A stretch of DNA of 57,448 nucleotides from Psychrobacter sp. UBA3962 (GCF_002385225.1 NZ_DGDC01000026.1:1-57448); one strand, 5' to 3'; counted from the first letter of the stretch, positions 1 to 9,093 are shown. Notes: generated by a model not told the origin, from the sequence alone. Program-made: numbers and translations.

Positions 1-6
1 CCTTAA

Positions 7-147
7 CTGACTGGCATTAGGGTAGTGGACAGCTTTTATAGCTTAAATAGGGTTCGAGTAAAGGTGCTGATTAGTAAGGCCGGTAATTATGGTCATATGG
101 GCTATTATGAACGTCAGATTACCATTGTTGGAATTGCCGATAGTTAA
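7..147 (+). pseudogene. Possible gene remnant or tiny ORF at window edge
   Basis: An open stretch of about 46 codons ends at TAA 145-147. Its last 30 residues look protein-like (for example KAGNYGHMGYYERQ), but the frame is closed by TAA at 4-6 and there is no ATG. The only possible start is a GTG at 25 with no well-placed ribosome binding site. I do not recognise the family. It could be the tail of a decayed or frameshifted gene extending left of the window, or chance. Confidence 0.2.
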
Positions 148-255
148 TAAAGTTTAAAATTACCACAAGTGTTCACCAAAGGGTTTGACCCCGTGAGGGT
201 TATATGACTTAATAGGGGTAGGTATTTTTGTCCTCAACGACACAAGGAGTGTGTT

Positions 256-834
256 ATGTCAAAGACTATCACTACGGATAGAACCTACCGTATCATGCGT
301 GAAAATACTCAGGCAATGCTCATTGATGTGCAAGAGAAGCTTGCTCCGCACATCTATCGCCAAGAGGAGATTGTTAACAAGACACTGACTTTAGTTCAAG
401 GTCTGCAGATACTCGGTGTGCCTATTGTGCTGAACGAGCAATACAAAAAGGGGCTGGGCGAGACGCTGCCAGAGATCATGGAAGTACTGGATACCTCAAA
501 AGCCAAGATTATTGAAAAGGTCACCTTTAGTGCTTGTGACAATGATGAAACCTGGAACTATCTAGCGCAGCAAAACCGTATTTCAGTACTGGTGTTTGGG
601 ATGGAAACTCATGTCTGTGTGATGCAAACTGTGCTAGACCTACTTGATAATGGCATGCAGCCCGTGGTGATTGCCGATGCCACAGGTTCTCGCGATGCTT
701 ATGACCGTCGCCAAGCCATTCGCCGTATGCGTAGAGCAGGCGCTGTGATAACCACTACTGAGGCGATATTGTTTGAGTTGTGCCGCTCGAGTAAGGATCC
801 GGTGTTTAAAGCCATTAGCCAGTTAATTAAATAG
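256..834 (+). CDS. Isochorismatase-family cysteine hydrolase
   Basis: A 192-residue single-domain hydrolase of the isochorismatase-like superfamily, closest in style to the YcaC group. The catalytic triad is visible: Asp24 in AMLIDVQ, Lys88 in IIEKVTFSA and Cys121 in GMETHVCV. Family members cleave C-N bonds of amides or ureides, or hydrolyse isochorismate. The substrate cannot be told from sequence, and no siderophore or nicotinamide genes are nearby. It has no signal peptide, so it should be cytoplasmic. AAGGAG at 244-249 fixes the ATG at 256. The gene is monocistronic, ending at a clear hairpin terminator. Family assignment is firm, function is open. Confidence 0.9.
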   Translation: MSKTITTDRTYRIMRENTQAMLIDVQEKLAPHIYRQEEIVNKTLTLVQGLQILGVPIVLNEQYKKGLGETLPEIMEVLDTSKAKIIEKVTFSACDNDETWNYLAQQNRISVLVFGMETHVCVMQTVLDLLDNGMQPVVIADATGSRDAYDRRQAIRRMRRAGAVITTTEAILFELCRSSKDPVFKAISQLIK

Positions 835-902
835 CTTATACTTATAGAGCTCATTGAATAATTGAAACAGACCTGAAAGCTTTAATCCCTATTTAGTTAA
901 AT

Positions 903-943
903 AATCCGTGATAAAGTCAGCTGGCTTGGTCACGGATTTTTTT
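903..943 (+). terminator. Intrinsic terminator of the isochorismatase-like gene
   Basis: A perfect 9-bp stem, AATCCGTGA (903-911) with TCACGGATT (930-938), and an 18-nt loop is followed directly by a T run. Confidence 0.85.
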
Positions 944-1062
944 ATGCCTGTAACTTAGATGCCTAAGAGATTCAGACCCCTAGGTCAGCAGTGTCGCCTT
1001 GTATAAGCCCTTATATTGCATTAGCCTATAGCAATACTTTCTACCAAGACACAAGGTTTTCC

Positions 1063-1680
1063 ATGTCATTACCCACCGCAAAAAATAAAGCTGATAAACC
1101 GCTGAACATGACCGAAATTACCGAATTTTTATTAGAGCTAGATGCGTTAAAGCGGGTTAACCGGCGCAGTTATGTTACTCAGGCTAATCGGCTAGAGAAC
1201 TCGGCGGAACATTCTTGGCATTTGGCAATGGCCTGCTGGTCTATCGCAGAGTTGTTTCAACTTGACGTTAATCATGAAAAGCTTTTGAAGTTGGCTTTAG
1301 TACATGATTTAGGTGAGATTGATGCCGGCGATACTTTTTTGTATGACAGCAGTCGCAGCGAGGCACATATTGAGGAGCGGGAGGGGATTGTGCGTTTGCA
1401 GGCCCACAGTGGTAATGGCATTGATAATTTGCTTGACGTCTGGGATGAGCAAGAGACCGGCAGCAGTCCTGAAACCCAATTGTTAAAGGCCATTGATCGC
1501 TTGTTGCCCTTCTTATTGAACATAAATACTGGGGGTAAAACTTGGAGCAATCACGGGGTTAAGCGCTCACAGGTCGCTGGTATGCATGCTTTTATTGCCG
1601 ACAGTTTTCCAGTTATCCATGAGTGGATAGAGAAACAGATTGATTATGCCACTGAGCAGGGCTGGCTAATTGATGCCTGA
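1063..1680 (+). CDS. HD-domain hydrolase, YfbR/HDDC2-like 5'-nucleotidase
   Basis: A 205-residue HD-superfamily phosphohydrolase. The metal ligands appear as AEHSWHLA (first His) and VHDLGEIDAGD (HD pair plus a further acidic residue), the pattern of the HD_3 / YfbR / HDDC2 family. Those enzymes dephosphorylate (deoxy)nucleoside 5'-monophosphates in the cytoplasm. I start it at ATG 1063, preceded by ACAAGG. An in-frame GTG at 991 would add 24 unlikely N-terminal residues and has no ribosome binding site. It converges on psd with a shared terminator between them. Exact nucleotide specificity is not deducible. Confidence 0.85.
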   Translation: MSLPTAKNKADKPLNMTEITEFLLELDALKRVNRRSYVTQANRLENSAEHSWHLAMACWSIAELFQLDVNHEKLLKLALVHDLGEIDAGDTFLYDSSRSEAHIEEREGIVRLQAHSGNGIDNLLDVWDEQETGSSPETQLLKAIDRLLPFLLNINTGGKTWSNHGVKRSQVAGMHAFIADSFPVIHEWIEKQIDYATEQGWLIDA

Positions 1681-1715
1681 TGCAGGGCAATAAGTACAAA
1701 CATTATTAAAAAAAT

Positions 1716-1745
1716 AAAGGTGCACGAGGGGCACCTTTAAAATAA
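1716..1745. terminator. Bidirectional terminator between HD hydrolase and psd
   Basis: AAAGGTGC (1716-1723) pairs with GCACCTTT (1731-1738). A-rich DNA on the left and A/T-rich DNA on the right allow termination from both converging genes. Confidence 0.8.
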
Positions 1746-1771
1746 TAAAAAATTATACGGATATCAGTAGG

Positions 1772-2683
1772 TTAAGCTTGATTAGCCACACCCAAAAGCT
1801 GACCCATTTGCACCACAGAGCCATGCTCCATGTCTTGTGACCACTCAACACCCGCAGACTTTGGCATTACCACAATGGCGGTTGAGCCCAAGTAAAAACG
1901 GCCTAATTCATCGCCTTTTTTCAAGCTAAGGTTGTGCTCTAAGGTTTGGATGCTGTCAGTGCGGTCAATTTTGCCAGTAGCGACGGTCTCAATGCCGGCC
2001 ACAATCATAGCGCCCACTAAGACCACAGCGGCACGGCCATACTCAGTCTCAAAAATACAGACTAAACGCTCATTACGGGCAAATAAATCGGGGACATTCT
2101 GCGCCGTGACATTATTCACCGAGAATAAGGTACCAGGCACATAGCGGGTCTCAACCAAAGTGCCATCGAATGGCATGTGAACTCTATGGTAGTTACTTGG
2201 CGCTAAGTAAACTGTGGCAAAGCTGCCGCCTTCATAATAGTTACCGTCTTGGTTATTGGTATCAGCCAACAAGTGACTAACCGCATAATCACGGCCTTTG
2301 GCTTGTAGTATTTGGCCTTGCTCAATATAACCGATTTGTGAAATCATACCGTCAGCGGGTGAAACAATACCTTGTTCAGTGCTGTCGATAGGACGAGCTT
2401 CTTCGGCTAATTCTCGGGTAAAAAAGTCGTTAAAGCTTTTGAAGTCTGCTAGATTTTGTCTGGCATACTCTTCTAAGGTAATGCCATAAGCTTTAGCGAA
2501 GGTACTAACGAATGCTTTTTTGACAATGGGGTTTTGACTGGCTGCCAGACGGCCTGCAACCTCACTAATTTTTTGTTGAGGAACTAAGTGTTGGGCTGCG
2601 GTAAATAGACCGTCACGAGTGAGTAACTGTTGAGCTTTTTGTTTTAATGAGTTTTTCATTATATTTTTCATAAGGAGTATCAT
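1772..2683 (-). CDS. psd: Phosphatidylserine decarboxylase proenzyme
   Basis: Psd converts phosphatidylserine to phosphatidylethanolamine at the inner membrane. The 303-residue proenzyme shows the self-cleavage motif LGST at residues 265-268, where Ser267 becomes the pyruvoyl group of the alpha chain. It also has SPADG (Asp) and YHRVHMP (His) of the autoprocessing triad. Length is typical of proteobacterial Psd (about 280-320). Three in-frame ATGs (2683, 2671, 2659) compete and none has a good ribosome binding site, so the N-terminus is uncertain by up to 8 residues. No pssA or mscM neighbour is present. It is divergent from dtd. Confidence 0.96.
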   Translation of the reverse strand: MILLMKNIMKNSLKQKAQQLLTRDGLFTAAQHLVPQQKISEVAGRLAASQNPIVKKAFVSTFAKAYGITLEEYARQNLADFKSFNDFFTRELAEEARPIDSTEQGIVSPADGMISQIGYIEQGQILQAKGRDYAVSHLLADTNNQDGNYYEGGSFATVYLAPSNYHRVHMPFDGTLVETRYVPGTLFSVNNVTAQNVPDLFARNERLVCIFETEYGRAAVVLVGAMIVAGIETVATGKIDRTDSIQTLEHNLSLKKGDELGRFYLGSTAIVVMPKSAGVEWSQDMEHGSVVQMGQLLGVANQA

Positions 2684-2841
2684 CGTAAGCTGTGGAAATA
2701 GAAGGTAGAAATCGTAAACTTAAAAAGAACTAAAAATAAACTTTAATAGATAGCTAGTTTATCATAAACCGTATTAAACCACGTTAACAGTAACAGCCTA
2801 GTAGTGAGATAGTGGTATAAAGAAGGTATTGAGGTATTAAT

Positions 2842-3282
2842 ATGAAGGCTTTAATTCAGAGGGTAAGTGCCGCCAGTGTGACGGTTGATGGTCAGATTGT
2901 GGGCGAGATTGAGCAAGGCATCTTGGCTTATATTGGTTTGGGTCCTGAAGATAATATTGAGACCGCCAAAAAGATGGTCGATAAAATATTGACCTATCGT
3001 ATTTTTGATAATGAAGCAGGCAAGCTGGATAAAAATGTGCAGCAAGTAGAAGGTGGGTTGCTGTTGGTTTCCCAGTTTACGTTAATGGCCAAAACTGACA
3101 AGGGTCGTCGCCCAGATTTTGGGGGCGCAATGGCACCAGCGCAGGCCAGTGAGCTATTTGAGCAGATGGTAGCTTATGCCAAACAGCAATACTCAAAAGT
3201 AGAGACCGGTGAGTTTGGGGCTAATATGCTAGTCAAAGCAGACAACGATGGCCCGCTAAATTTTATTTTAGAAATAGATTAA
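2842..3282 (+). CDS. dtd: D-aminoacyl-tRNA deacylase
   Basis: DTD homodimers remove D-amino acids (and glycine mischarged on tRNA-Ala) from tRNA in the cytosol. The 146-residue protein is full length. It begins with the family signature MKALIQRVSAASV and carries the active-site SQFTL motif. The C-terminal Gly-cisPro motif reads NDGPLNF where many relatives, including E. coli, have NDGPVTF. The key Gly-Pro is kept, but the following Val-Thr is Leu-Asn. GAGG at 2831-2834 sits 7 nt before the ATG. It appears monocistronic, with no obvious terminator before phoB. Confidence 0.95.
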   Translation: MKALIQRVSAASVTVDGQIVGEIEQGILAYIGLGPEDNIETAKKMVDKILTYRIFDNEAGKLDKNVQQVEGGLLLVSQFTLMAKTDKGRRPDFGGAMAPAQASELFEQMVAYAKQQYSKVETGEFGANMLVKADNDGPLNFILEID

Positions 3283-3394
3283 TATTCATATTAAAGCCTG
3301 TCATTTAGGTCACTGCCATTTATTAGGGTTATTTGATACAGTTTAGGGCTAAGTTATTGACTTTAATACTGACTTAATCTAATAAGTTACTTAT

Positions 3395-3443
3395 TTGTCA
3401 TCTAATTGTCATAATTATAGGCTGTAATATAACGGTCATAATT
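3395..3443 (+). promoter_or_regulatory. Two Pho-box-like sites upstream of phoB
   Basis: TTGTCAT occurs at 3395-3401 and again at 3406-3412, exactly 11 bp apart. A second pair follows, CTGTAAT (3422-3428) and CGGTCAT (3433-3439), again 11 bp apart. Direct 7-mers of the CTGTCAT type on an 11-bp period are the known form of PhoB operators. Their place about 90-135 bp before phoB suggests autoregulation of phoBR (inference). Confidence 0.65.
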
Positions 3444-3529
3444 TTATGAGCCAAATTACCAGATATTGAAACTTTATTAGCAATAACAGGCTCAGTATCA
3501 GAGATGTAAACTATAGGACAATAAATAAG

Positions 3530-4231
3530 ATGAATACAGAAACCATATTGGTTGTAGAGGATGAACCCGCTATCCGTGAAATGATAGTTACCACGTTAGA
3601 GATGGCAGGATTTGAATGTCTGCAGGCTGAAGATGTTAATGAGGCGCATAACCAAGTGGTTGATCATCGACCTGCTTTGATTTTATTAGACTGGATGTTA
3701 CCAGGCAACCAGTCAGGGATAGACTTATGTCGTCGCCTTAAAAAAGATGAGATGCTGTCAGAACTCCCCATTATTATGCTTACCGCAAGAGGCGAGGAGG
3801 ATAATAAAGTACAAGGGTTGGATGCCGGCGCCGATGACTATATTACTAAGCCATTTTCTACCCGTGAGCTGATATCGAGAATCAAGGCGGTCCTTCGTCG
3901 TAGTAATGCTTTATCAGGGGATAAGCCTATTGAAGCACAAGGGTTAAGTCTAGACCCTGTGAGCCAGCGTCTATCAGCGGATGGTACACCGGTTGAAATA
4001 GGACCCACTGAATATCGTTTGTTGGCCTTTTTTATGAGCCATCCAGAGCGCGCCTATACGCGGACCCAATTACTAGATCAGGTATGGGGCGGTAATGTGT
4101 ATGTAGAAGATCGGACCATTGATGTTCACATTCGACGCTTACGTAAGGTGCTCGAGCCTTATGACTATGCTAAGTTTATCCAAACGGTGCGGGGTACCGG
4201 CTATCGTTTCTCGACCCAGGTGAATGGGTAA
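3530..4231 (+). CDS. phoB: PhoB-type phosphate response regulator
   Basis: A 233-residue OmpR/PhoB-family regulator. The receiver domain (about 1-120) has the acidic pair Glu10-Asp11, the phospho-acceptor Asp54 in LLDWMLP, and the conserved Thr (LTARGEE) and Lys (ITKPFS). The winged-helix DNA-binding domain (about 135-230) ends in the usual RTVRGTGYRF. Phosphorylated PhoB activates phosphate-starvation genes. The next gene, in the same direction, is the matching PhoR, and the upstream DNA holds Pho-box-like repeats. The start is the only sensible ATG, although the ribosome binding site (AGGACAATAAATAAG) is loosely spaced. Confidence 0.95.
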   Translation: MNTETILVVEDEPAIREMIVTTLEMAGFECLQAEDVNEAHNQVVDHRPALILLDWMLPGNQSGIDLCRRLKKDEMLSELPIIMLTARGEEDNKVQGLDAGADDYITKPFSTRELISRIKAVLRRSNALSGDKPIEAQGLSLDPVSQRLSADGTPVEIGPTEYRLLAFFMSHPERAYTRTQLLDQVWGGNVYVEDRTIDVHIRRLRKVLEPYDYAKFIQTVRGTGYRFSTQVNG

Positions 4232-4373
4232 GTGGCTCTTTGATCCATACGCTATGATTCTTTAGTCAAAATTTTTGGCTTTATAATGGGTGCTACCATA
4301 AGGGCCAAATGTAGAGGGTGTTAAGGGCCGTACTGCTAACTATGTTGTTATTTATCAATGAACTGAGAGTGTC

Positions 4374-5828
4374 ATGAGCCCTTCTAACAGACAGCCTGCC
4401 ACCAGTAGCGAGAGTCCTCGGTCGGCTTTGCTATGGTCAGATTTGAAATGGTTGGTGACCTTAACTCTATTGGGCACCATCCTTGGCCATTATTTCCTCA
4501 ACTCAGTGCCTTGGGGCATTATAGTGGCGTTGTTGCTCTATAACCTCTGGCGGCTATATGCGGTGCAACAATTCTATGGCTGGATGACCAAGTCTTTAAC
4601 TTTACCGCCTCCTGAGCTGTCTGGCAGCCTGACCTTCATGGCCAATAAGCTCTATGAGAGTAAAAAACAAGAACAAATGACCCATCAGAAAATGATGGGA
4701 CTGATCAAAAAAATCCGGAGTTCATTGTTGGCCTTGCAGGATGCCGTTATCTTGCTTGATAAAGAGGACAGTTTAGAGTGGTGGAACCAGGCTGCGGAAA
4801 CTTTGTTAGATTTGCGCTCAGAGGATCAGGGTCGAAGTATTTTGGATCTGATTAATCTCCCTGAGTTTACCAACTATTATGTGGACGCTGTCTCTCCAAA
4901 TGACGGGGTGCGTATGCGCTCTTGGCGAGATTATGAAAGGTTTTTGCAATGTGAGGTGACCCATTTTGGTAATGAAAAGCTACTTATTATTTATGATGTG
5001 ACCCGCCTGCAGCATTTAGAGCAGATGCGCAAAGACTTCGTGGGCAATGTGTCCCATGAGCTGCGTACCCCATTAACCGTATTGATGGGGTATATTGAGA
5101 CCTTCTCTGACCAGCCAGACCTAGATCCTAAATGGCAACGTGGCTTTAGTTTAATGACCCAGCAGACCCAGCGAATGAATCATATTATTAATGATTTATT
5201 GCTGCTGTCCCGTCTCGAAAACGAAGAATCTATTAATATTGAACGGGTCGATATGCCTAAGCTGATGACCAGTATCTTCGATGATGCTCAAGCCTATAAC
5301 CGAGATTATGGGCACCTCATTGACTTGCATATCGATTCTCAGCTAGACGTCTATGGCTCCTACGGTTACCTTAATAGTGCTTTATTAAACTTGGTCACCA
5401 ATGCCATAAAATATACGCCTAAAGGCGGAGTGGTCAAAATTACTTGGCAAGAAGTGAGAGAGGGGTGTTTGTTTTCAGTACAAGACAATGGTATTGGCAT
5501 TGCGCCTGAGCATCTTGAGCGTTTGACTGAGCGCTTTTATAGAGTCGATAGTGGGCGTAGTAGAAGCACTGGTGGCACCGGCCTAGGACTGGCTATTGTA
5601 AAGCATGTACTGTATCAACATGGCGCTAAATTGAAAGTCGAATCTCAGGAGGGCAAGGGCTCTACTTTTAGCGTATTCTTCCCAGCCCGTTGTGTCTATC
5701 GAGAAAAGGCAGAGAACACAAAGAAGAAAGGGAGGCAAAAGGTTACCCATAATACGGATTCTATTGACGACGCCATTGACACTGAACCGCCGCTACTTTT
5801 AGAAGCGCCTAACAAATCAGCCGAGTAG
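4374..5828 (+). CDS. phoR: PhoR-type phosphate sensor histidine kinase
   Basis: A 484-residue membrane kinase that phosphorylates PhoB. Two N-terminal hydrophobic stretches (about 26-43 and 47-60) with little periplasmic sequence between them are typical of PhoR. A PAS-like region (about 110-205) follows. Then comes HisKA with NVSHELRTP (His228), and HATPase with the N box (LVTNAIKYTP), G1 (DNGIGI) and G2 (GTGLGLAIVKH). After the kinase there is an unusual polar tail of about 45 residues, first basic then acidic. It lies 142 bp after phoB, with GAGAG before the ATG. No terminator separates the two genes, so cotranscription is likely. Confidence 0.94.
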   Translation: MSPSNRQPATSSESPRSALLWSDLKWLVTLTLLGTILGHYFLNSVPWGIIVALLLYNLWRLYAVQQFYGWMTKSLTLPPPELSGSLTFMANKLYESKKQEQMTHQKMMGLIKKIRSSLLALQDAVILLDKEDSLEWWNQAAETLLDLRSEDQGRSILDLINLPEFTNYYVDAVSPNDGVRMRSWRDYERFLQCEVTHFGNEKLLIIYDVTRLQHLEQMRKDFVGNVSHELRTPLTVLMGYIETFSDQPDLDPKWQRGFSLMTQQTQRMNHIINDLLLLSRLENEESINIERVDMPKLMTSIFDDAQAYNRDYGHLIDLHIDSQLDVYGSYGYLNSALLNLVTNAIKYTPKGGVVKITWQEVREGCLFSVQDNGIGIAPEHLERLTERFYRVDSGRSRSTGGTGLGLAIVKHVLYQHGAKLKVESQEGKGSTFSVFFPARCVYREKAENTKKKGRQKVTHNTDSIDDAIDTEPPLLLEAPNKSAE

Positions 5829-5912
5829 CGATCAAGGTATTATCTAAAACTAGCAAAATATTATCTAAAACTATCTTAATTACTAACCTATCCAATTAGA
5901 TTGCGCCCATAA

Positions 5913-5946
5913 AAAAAGAGCCGTTCACTGAGTGAAGGGCTCTTTT
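5913..5946. terminator. Bidirectional terminator between phoR and slyD
   Basis: AAAAGAGCC pairs with GGGCTCTTTT, and an inner TTCACT/AGTGAA helix extends the stem. A runs on the left and T runs on the right serve the two converging genes. Confidence 0.85.
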
Positions 5947-6002
5947 CCGTTGATATCATGATATCAATCCAAAGATATCAAGTTAACTGTGGTGAGCAGT
6001 TC

Positions 6003-6485
6003 TTAGTGTTGTACACCACCTACGCCATGAACGTGGCCATGGTTTAGTTCGTCTTCAGTAGCGGCACGTACTTCAACGATTTCTACGTCAAAGCTTAGTT
6101 TTTTACCTGCTAGTGGGTGGTTAGCGTCTACAGTTACTGTGTCATCATTAACGTCAGTAACGGTTACTAGCATAACTTGACCTTCGGCTTCAGACTGGAA
6201 CTGCATACCAGGTTGAATGTTGTCAACGCCTTGGAAATTAGCGCGAGGTACTTGTTGTACGGCTTGCTCTTGGTATTCACCGTAAGCATCCGCTGGCTCG
6301 ATAACCGCTGTTAATGAATCGCCAGCAGACTTGCCTTCTAGCTCTTTTTCAAGACCTGGGATGATGTTGTTATGACCATGTAGATAAGCTAGTGGCTCAC
6401 CTTGTGACTGGTCGATAACGTTGCCACTTTCGTCTTTTAGAATATAGTTAAAGCGTACGGCAGTATCTTTTGCGATTGTTGTCAT
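6003..6485 (-). CDS. slyD: SlyD-type FKBP peptidyl-prolyl isomerase
   Basis: A 160-residue cytoplasmic prolyl cis-trans isomerase and chaperone of the SlyD group. The FKBP core (LKDESGNVIDQS, PLAYLHGHNNIIPGLE) is interrupted by the insert-in-flap chaperone domain (about 70-125). The FKBP strand resumes at HPLAGKKLSFDVEIVEV. The tail is short and only mildly His-rich (four His near the end), unlike the long metal-binding tail of E. coli SlyD, so a role in nickel delivery is doubtful. GAGGAAATTTT precedes the ATG. It is monocistronic and convergent with phoR. Confidence 0.9.
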   Translation of the reverse strand: MTTIAKDTAVRFNYILKDESGNVIDQSQGEPLAYLHGHNNIIPGLEKELEGKSAGDSLTAVIEPADAYGEYQEQAVQQVPRANFQGVDNIQPGMQFQSEAEGQVMLVTVTDVNDDTVTVDANHPLAGKKLSFDVEIVEVRAATEDELNHGHVHGVGGVQH

Positions 6486-7122
6486 AAAATTTCCTCAAAT
6501 AAATATAGGCGTTCTATATGTTCATAAATAATACAATAAAGAGGGTGCTTATAGCGGCGAAACACAAAGTTAACCATGCAAATATAAAACGAAACATGAA
6601 AGCCAACCTGTTATTTAGCCACACCTCTGCTAATTGCCTTGTCTAATAGATTGCGATGATAGACAAAAGTTTCAAGTCATGTTCTCAAATTAATTGCCAA
6701 ATTGCTAAGTTTTTTACAAAAAATTAAGCTTTTTTAGGTCATAAAGCCAAAAAAAGAGGCTACTTGCTCCTTTTATAAGTCACTTTAGGCACTGTTTTTC
6801 ATTCTATCTTTTTCGAAGATGGTGATAAATAGTCACAAGGTATTAAGCTAATCTAGTCCTTTGAGGTTGAAGTTTGGGCCAAAGCACCCGATTTAATACC
6901 TATCTAAGCTAAGGGACGAATATAATCTTAAGGGGCAAATATAGTGCCTTTTTTATATAACTATTCTTTTATTGTAGCGGAAGTATATTTAACTTCGATG
7001 AAAATTAAGCTTACTACTAACAAAAAAGTTAGACTAAGTAAGGATAATAAAGCCTTAATCCCTATGCTTTATCAAAGACAGTCCTCAATTTAAATTCATT
7101 ATCATGGATATAAACACTAACT
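6486..7122. other. Intergenic region, 637 bp, divergent promoters expected
   Basis: No open frame here looks coding and no RNA gene is recognisable. A TATAAT at 6921-6926 (plus strand) lacks a good -35. It is followed by a weak hairpin (AAGGGGCA 6930-6937 with TGCCTTTT 6945-6952, two G-T pairs) and a T run. This could be a short terminated transcript or chance. Confidence 0.4.
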
Positions 7123-9093
7123 ATGACCACTTTGCAGAGTATTCCCCAATCCTCATCTTCTAACAATGCCTCTCATTCAAGCGCTGATGCTGTTGATTAC
7201 CACTTAGATTTTAGCCGTTTTAGACAGCACCTGGTTGATGTTACCTTGAGCTTTACTGCTGAGCAGGACTCGCCAGCCCTATGGTTACCGGCTTGGATAC
7301 CCGGTAGCTATTTGATGCGTGAGTTTGCTCGCAATATTACTGCGGTACATTATCAGCGTGCCGACCAGGATGAACGCTCTATAGAAAACAGTTCTATAGA
7401 AGACAGCTCAAAAGATAACTATAGAGCAGCGAAGCTGAGTAAGAACGAGTGGCAACTTACTGAAGCCAAAGCAGGGGAGAAACTGCAGGTCATTTATGAG
7501 GTTTACTGTTATGACTTATCAGTGCGAACCGCTTACGTGGACCAGACCCGCCTTTATGGCAATTTTACTTCGCTAGCTTTGGCCGTTGAAGGATTAGAGC
7601 ACAGCCCTGTCTCAGTGACATTAAGTGTACCTCAAGATTTTTATGAGCTTAATAACCCTAATAATACCGATAAAAAAGATAAGACAGTCAAAATAGCTTG
7701 CGGTTTAAAGCCCACTTATATCCACAGTGACAATACCCACTATTATCACTTGCAAGCTGAAAACTACCACGAGCTGATTGATTATCCGTTTGAGATTGCG
7801 CCACAGGATGAGTTCGACTTTATTGTTCAGGATCATAAGCATAATACCATTGCCCACCGCTTCTATATTTCAGGTAAGCACAGTGCCAATCTGGGCAGAT
7901 TACAGCGCGATGTGCAACAAATTTGCCAGACCTTTGTCAATTGGTTAGACGATGCGCCTTTTGGTGGCAAAGATTATGACGGCTATACCTTTATGACCTA
8001 TGCCAGTGGCAATGACTATGGCGGGCTTGAGCACATCAACTCAACCAGTCTGGTTACCCCGCGTACTGATCTACCCACAGCGGCAGAAGCTGATGAGCCT
8101 AGTGAGAGTTACCAACGCTTTTTAGGCTTGTGTAGCCATGAATACTTTCACTCATGGTGGGTAAAAACAGTCCGCCCTGATGTGATGATGAACGTTGATT
8201 TACGAAAGGAAGCCTATACGCCACTACTTTGGGTATTTGAGGGCTTTACCTCTTATATTGATGACTTTATGCTTCAGGCTTCCGGTGTGGTCAGTAAAGA
8301 CAGCTACCTAAAGCTATTGCAATCTCAGATTAACCGCTATACCCAAACCCATGGCCGGGCGTTACAAAGTGTGGCTGAGTCCAGCTATGACGCTTGGATT
8401 AAGTTATACCGCGCTGATGAAAATACTGGTAATGCTGGCATCAGCTACTATAACAAAGGCGCTTTGGTGGCCCTATGTTTGGATTTGACCCTGATGCAGC
8501 AAAGCAATGGCCAATACCGTCTATTCGATGTGGTCAAAGCTTTCTATCAGCTGGCCAAAGAGCAGGGCGAGGCCGGCAATCGTATCCGTATTGGTATGGA
8601 CAACGATAACTTAGAAGCGGTTATTAGCCAGTTTATGGACAAAGCGGTTTGGCAAGATTTCAAAGCTAAATATGTCGATGGCGTAGAAGAGCTGCCTATT
8701 TATGAGCTACTTGAGGCTAGTGGCATCAAGATTACTGAAGACAGTAAAGACAATACGCAAGCTTGGGGTATCAGCTTTAGTGAGAACAGCGAAGGCTTGC
8801 AAGTCACCAAAGTCTTACGAGATAGTGTGGCCAGTGAAGCGGGCATCTCAGCCAAAGATATGATTGTGGCGATCGATGGGATTAAGGCAACCAAAAAACA
8901 GCTACAAGGCGTGGCAAAATCAAATGTTGAGTCGGTAACCTGTCATGCTTTCCGCCGTGATGAGCTAATGATATTTGAGGTGGCAAACACAACTCAATCT
9001 GGCATTACTGCTAATCCTAGCCTAAAAAAAGTCAGTTTGAGTCTAGGTGCGTCCGGTTATGAGGATTGGTTAAGCCCAGGTTTTGTGAAATAG
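7123..9093 (+). CDS. M61-family glycyl aminopeptidase with PDZ domain
   Basis: A 656-residue zinc peptidase of family M61, which removes N-terminal Gly or Ala from peptides. The zinc site is HEYFH at residues 339-343, with the third ligand expected at Glu373 in EGFTSYIDD. GGLEH (300-304) is the substrate-binding loop equivalent to the GxMEN motif. The N-terminal half is the beta-rich domain, and a PDZ domain occupies about 555-620. A low-complexity Ser/Asp/Glu insert (about 82-100) is extra. No signal peptide is seen, so it is probably cytoplasmic. The ribosome binding site is poor, which leaves the exact start uncertain. Confidence 0.93.
   Translation: MTTLQSIPQSSSSNNASHSSADAVDYHLDFSRFRQHLVDVTLSFTAEQDSPALWLPAWIPGSYLMREFARNITAVHYQRADQDERSIENSSIEDSSKDNYRAAKLSKNEWQLTEAKAGEKLQVIYEVYCYDLSVRTAYVDQTRLYGNFTSLALAVEGLEHSPVSVTLSVPQDFYELNNPNNTDKKDKTVKIACGLKPTYIHSDNTHYYHLQAENYHELIDYPFEIAPQDEFDFIVQDHKHNTIAHRFYISGKHSANLGRLQRDVQQICQTFVNWLDDAPFGGKDYDGYTFMTYASGNDYGGLEHINSTSLVTPRTDLPTAAEADEPSESYQRFLGLCSHEYFHSWWVKTVRPDVMMNVDLRKEAYTPLLWVFEGFTSYIDDFMLQASGVVSKDSYLKLLQSQINRYTQTHGRALQSVAESSYDAWIKLYRADENTGNAGISYYNKGALVALCLDLTLMQQSNGQYRLFDVVKAFYQLAKEQGEAGNRIRIGMDNDNLEAVISQFMDKAVWQDFKAKYVDGVEELPIYELLEASGIKITEDSKDNTQAWGISFSENSEGLQVTKVLRDSVASEAGISAKDMIVAIDGIKATKKQLQGVAKSNVESVTCHAFRRDELMIFEVANTTQSGITANPSLKKVSLSLGASGYEDWLSPGFVK

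Noticed and set aside
45..70. GGTTCGA resembling a tRNA T-loop
   Set aside because: No matching acceptor, D or anticodon stems, and no CCA end around it.
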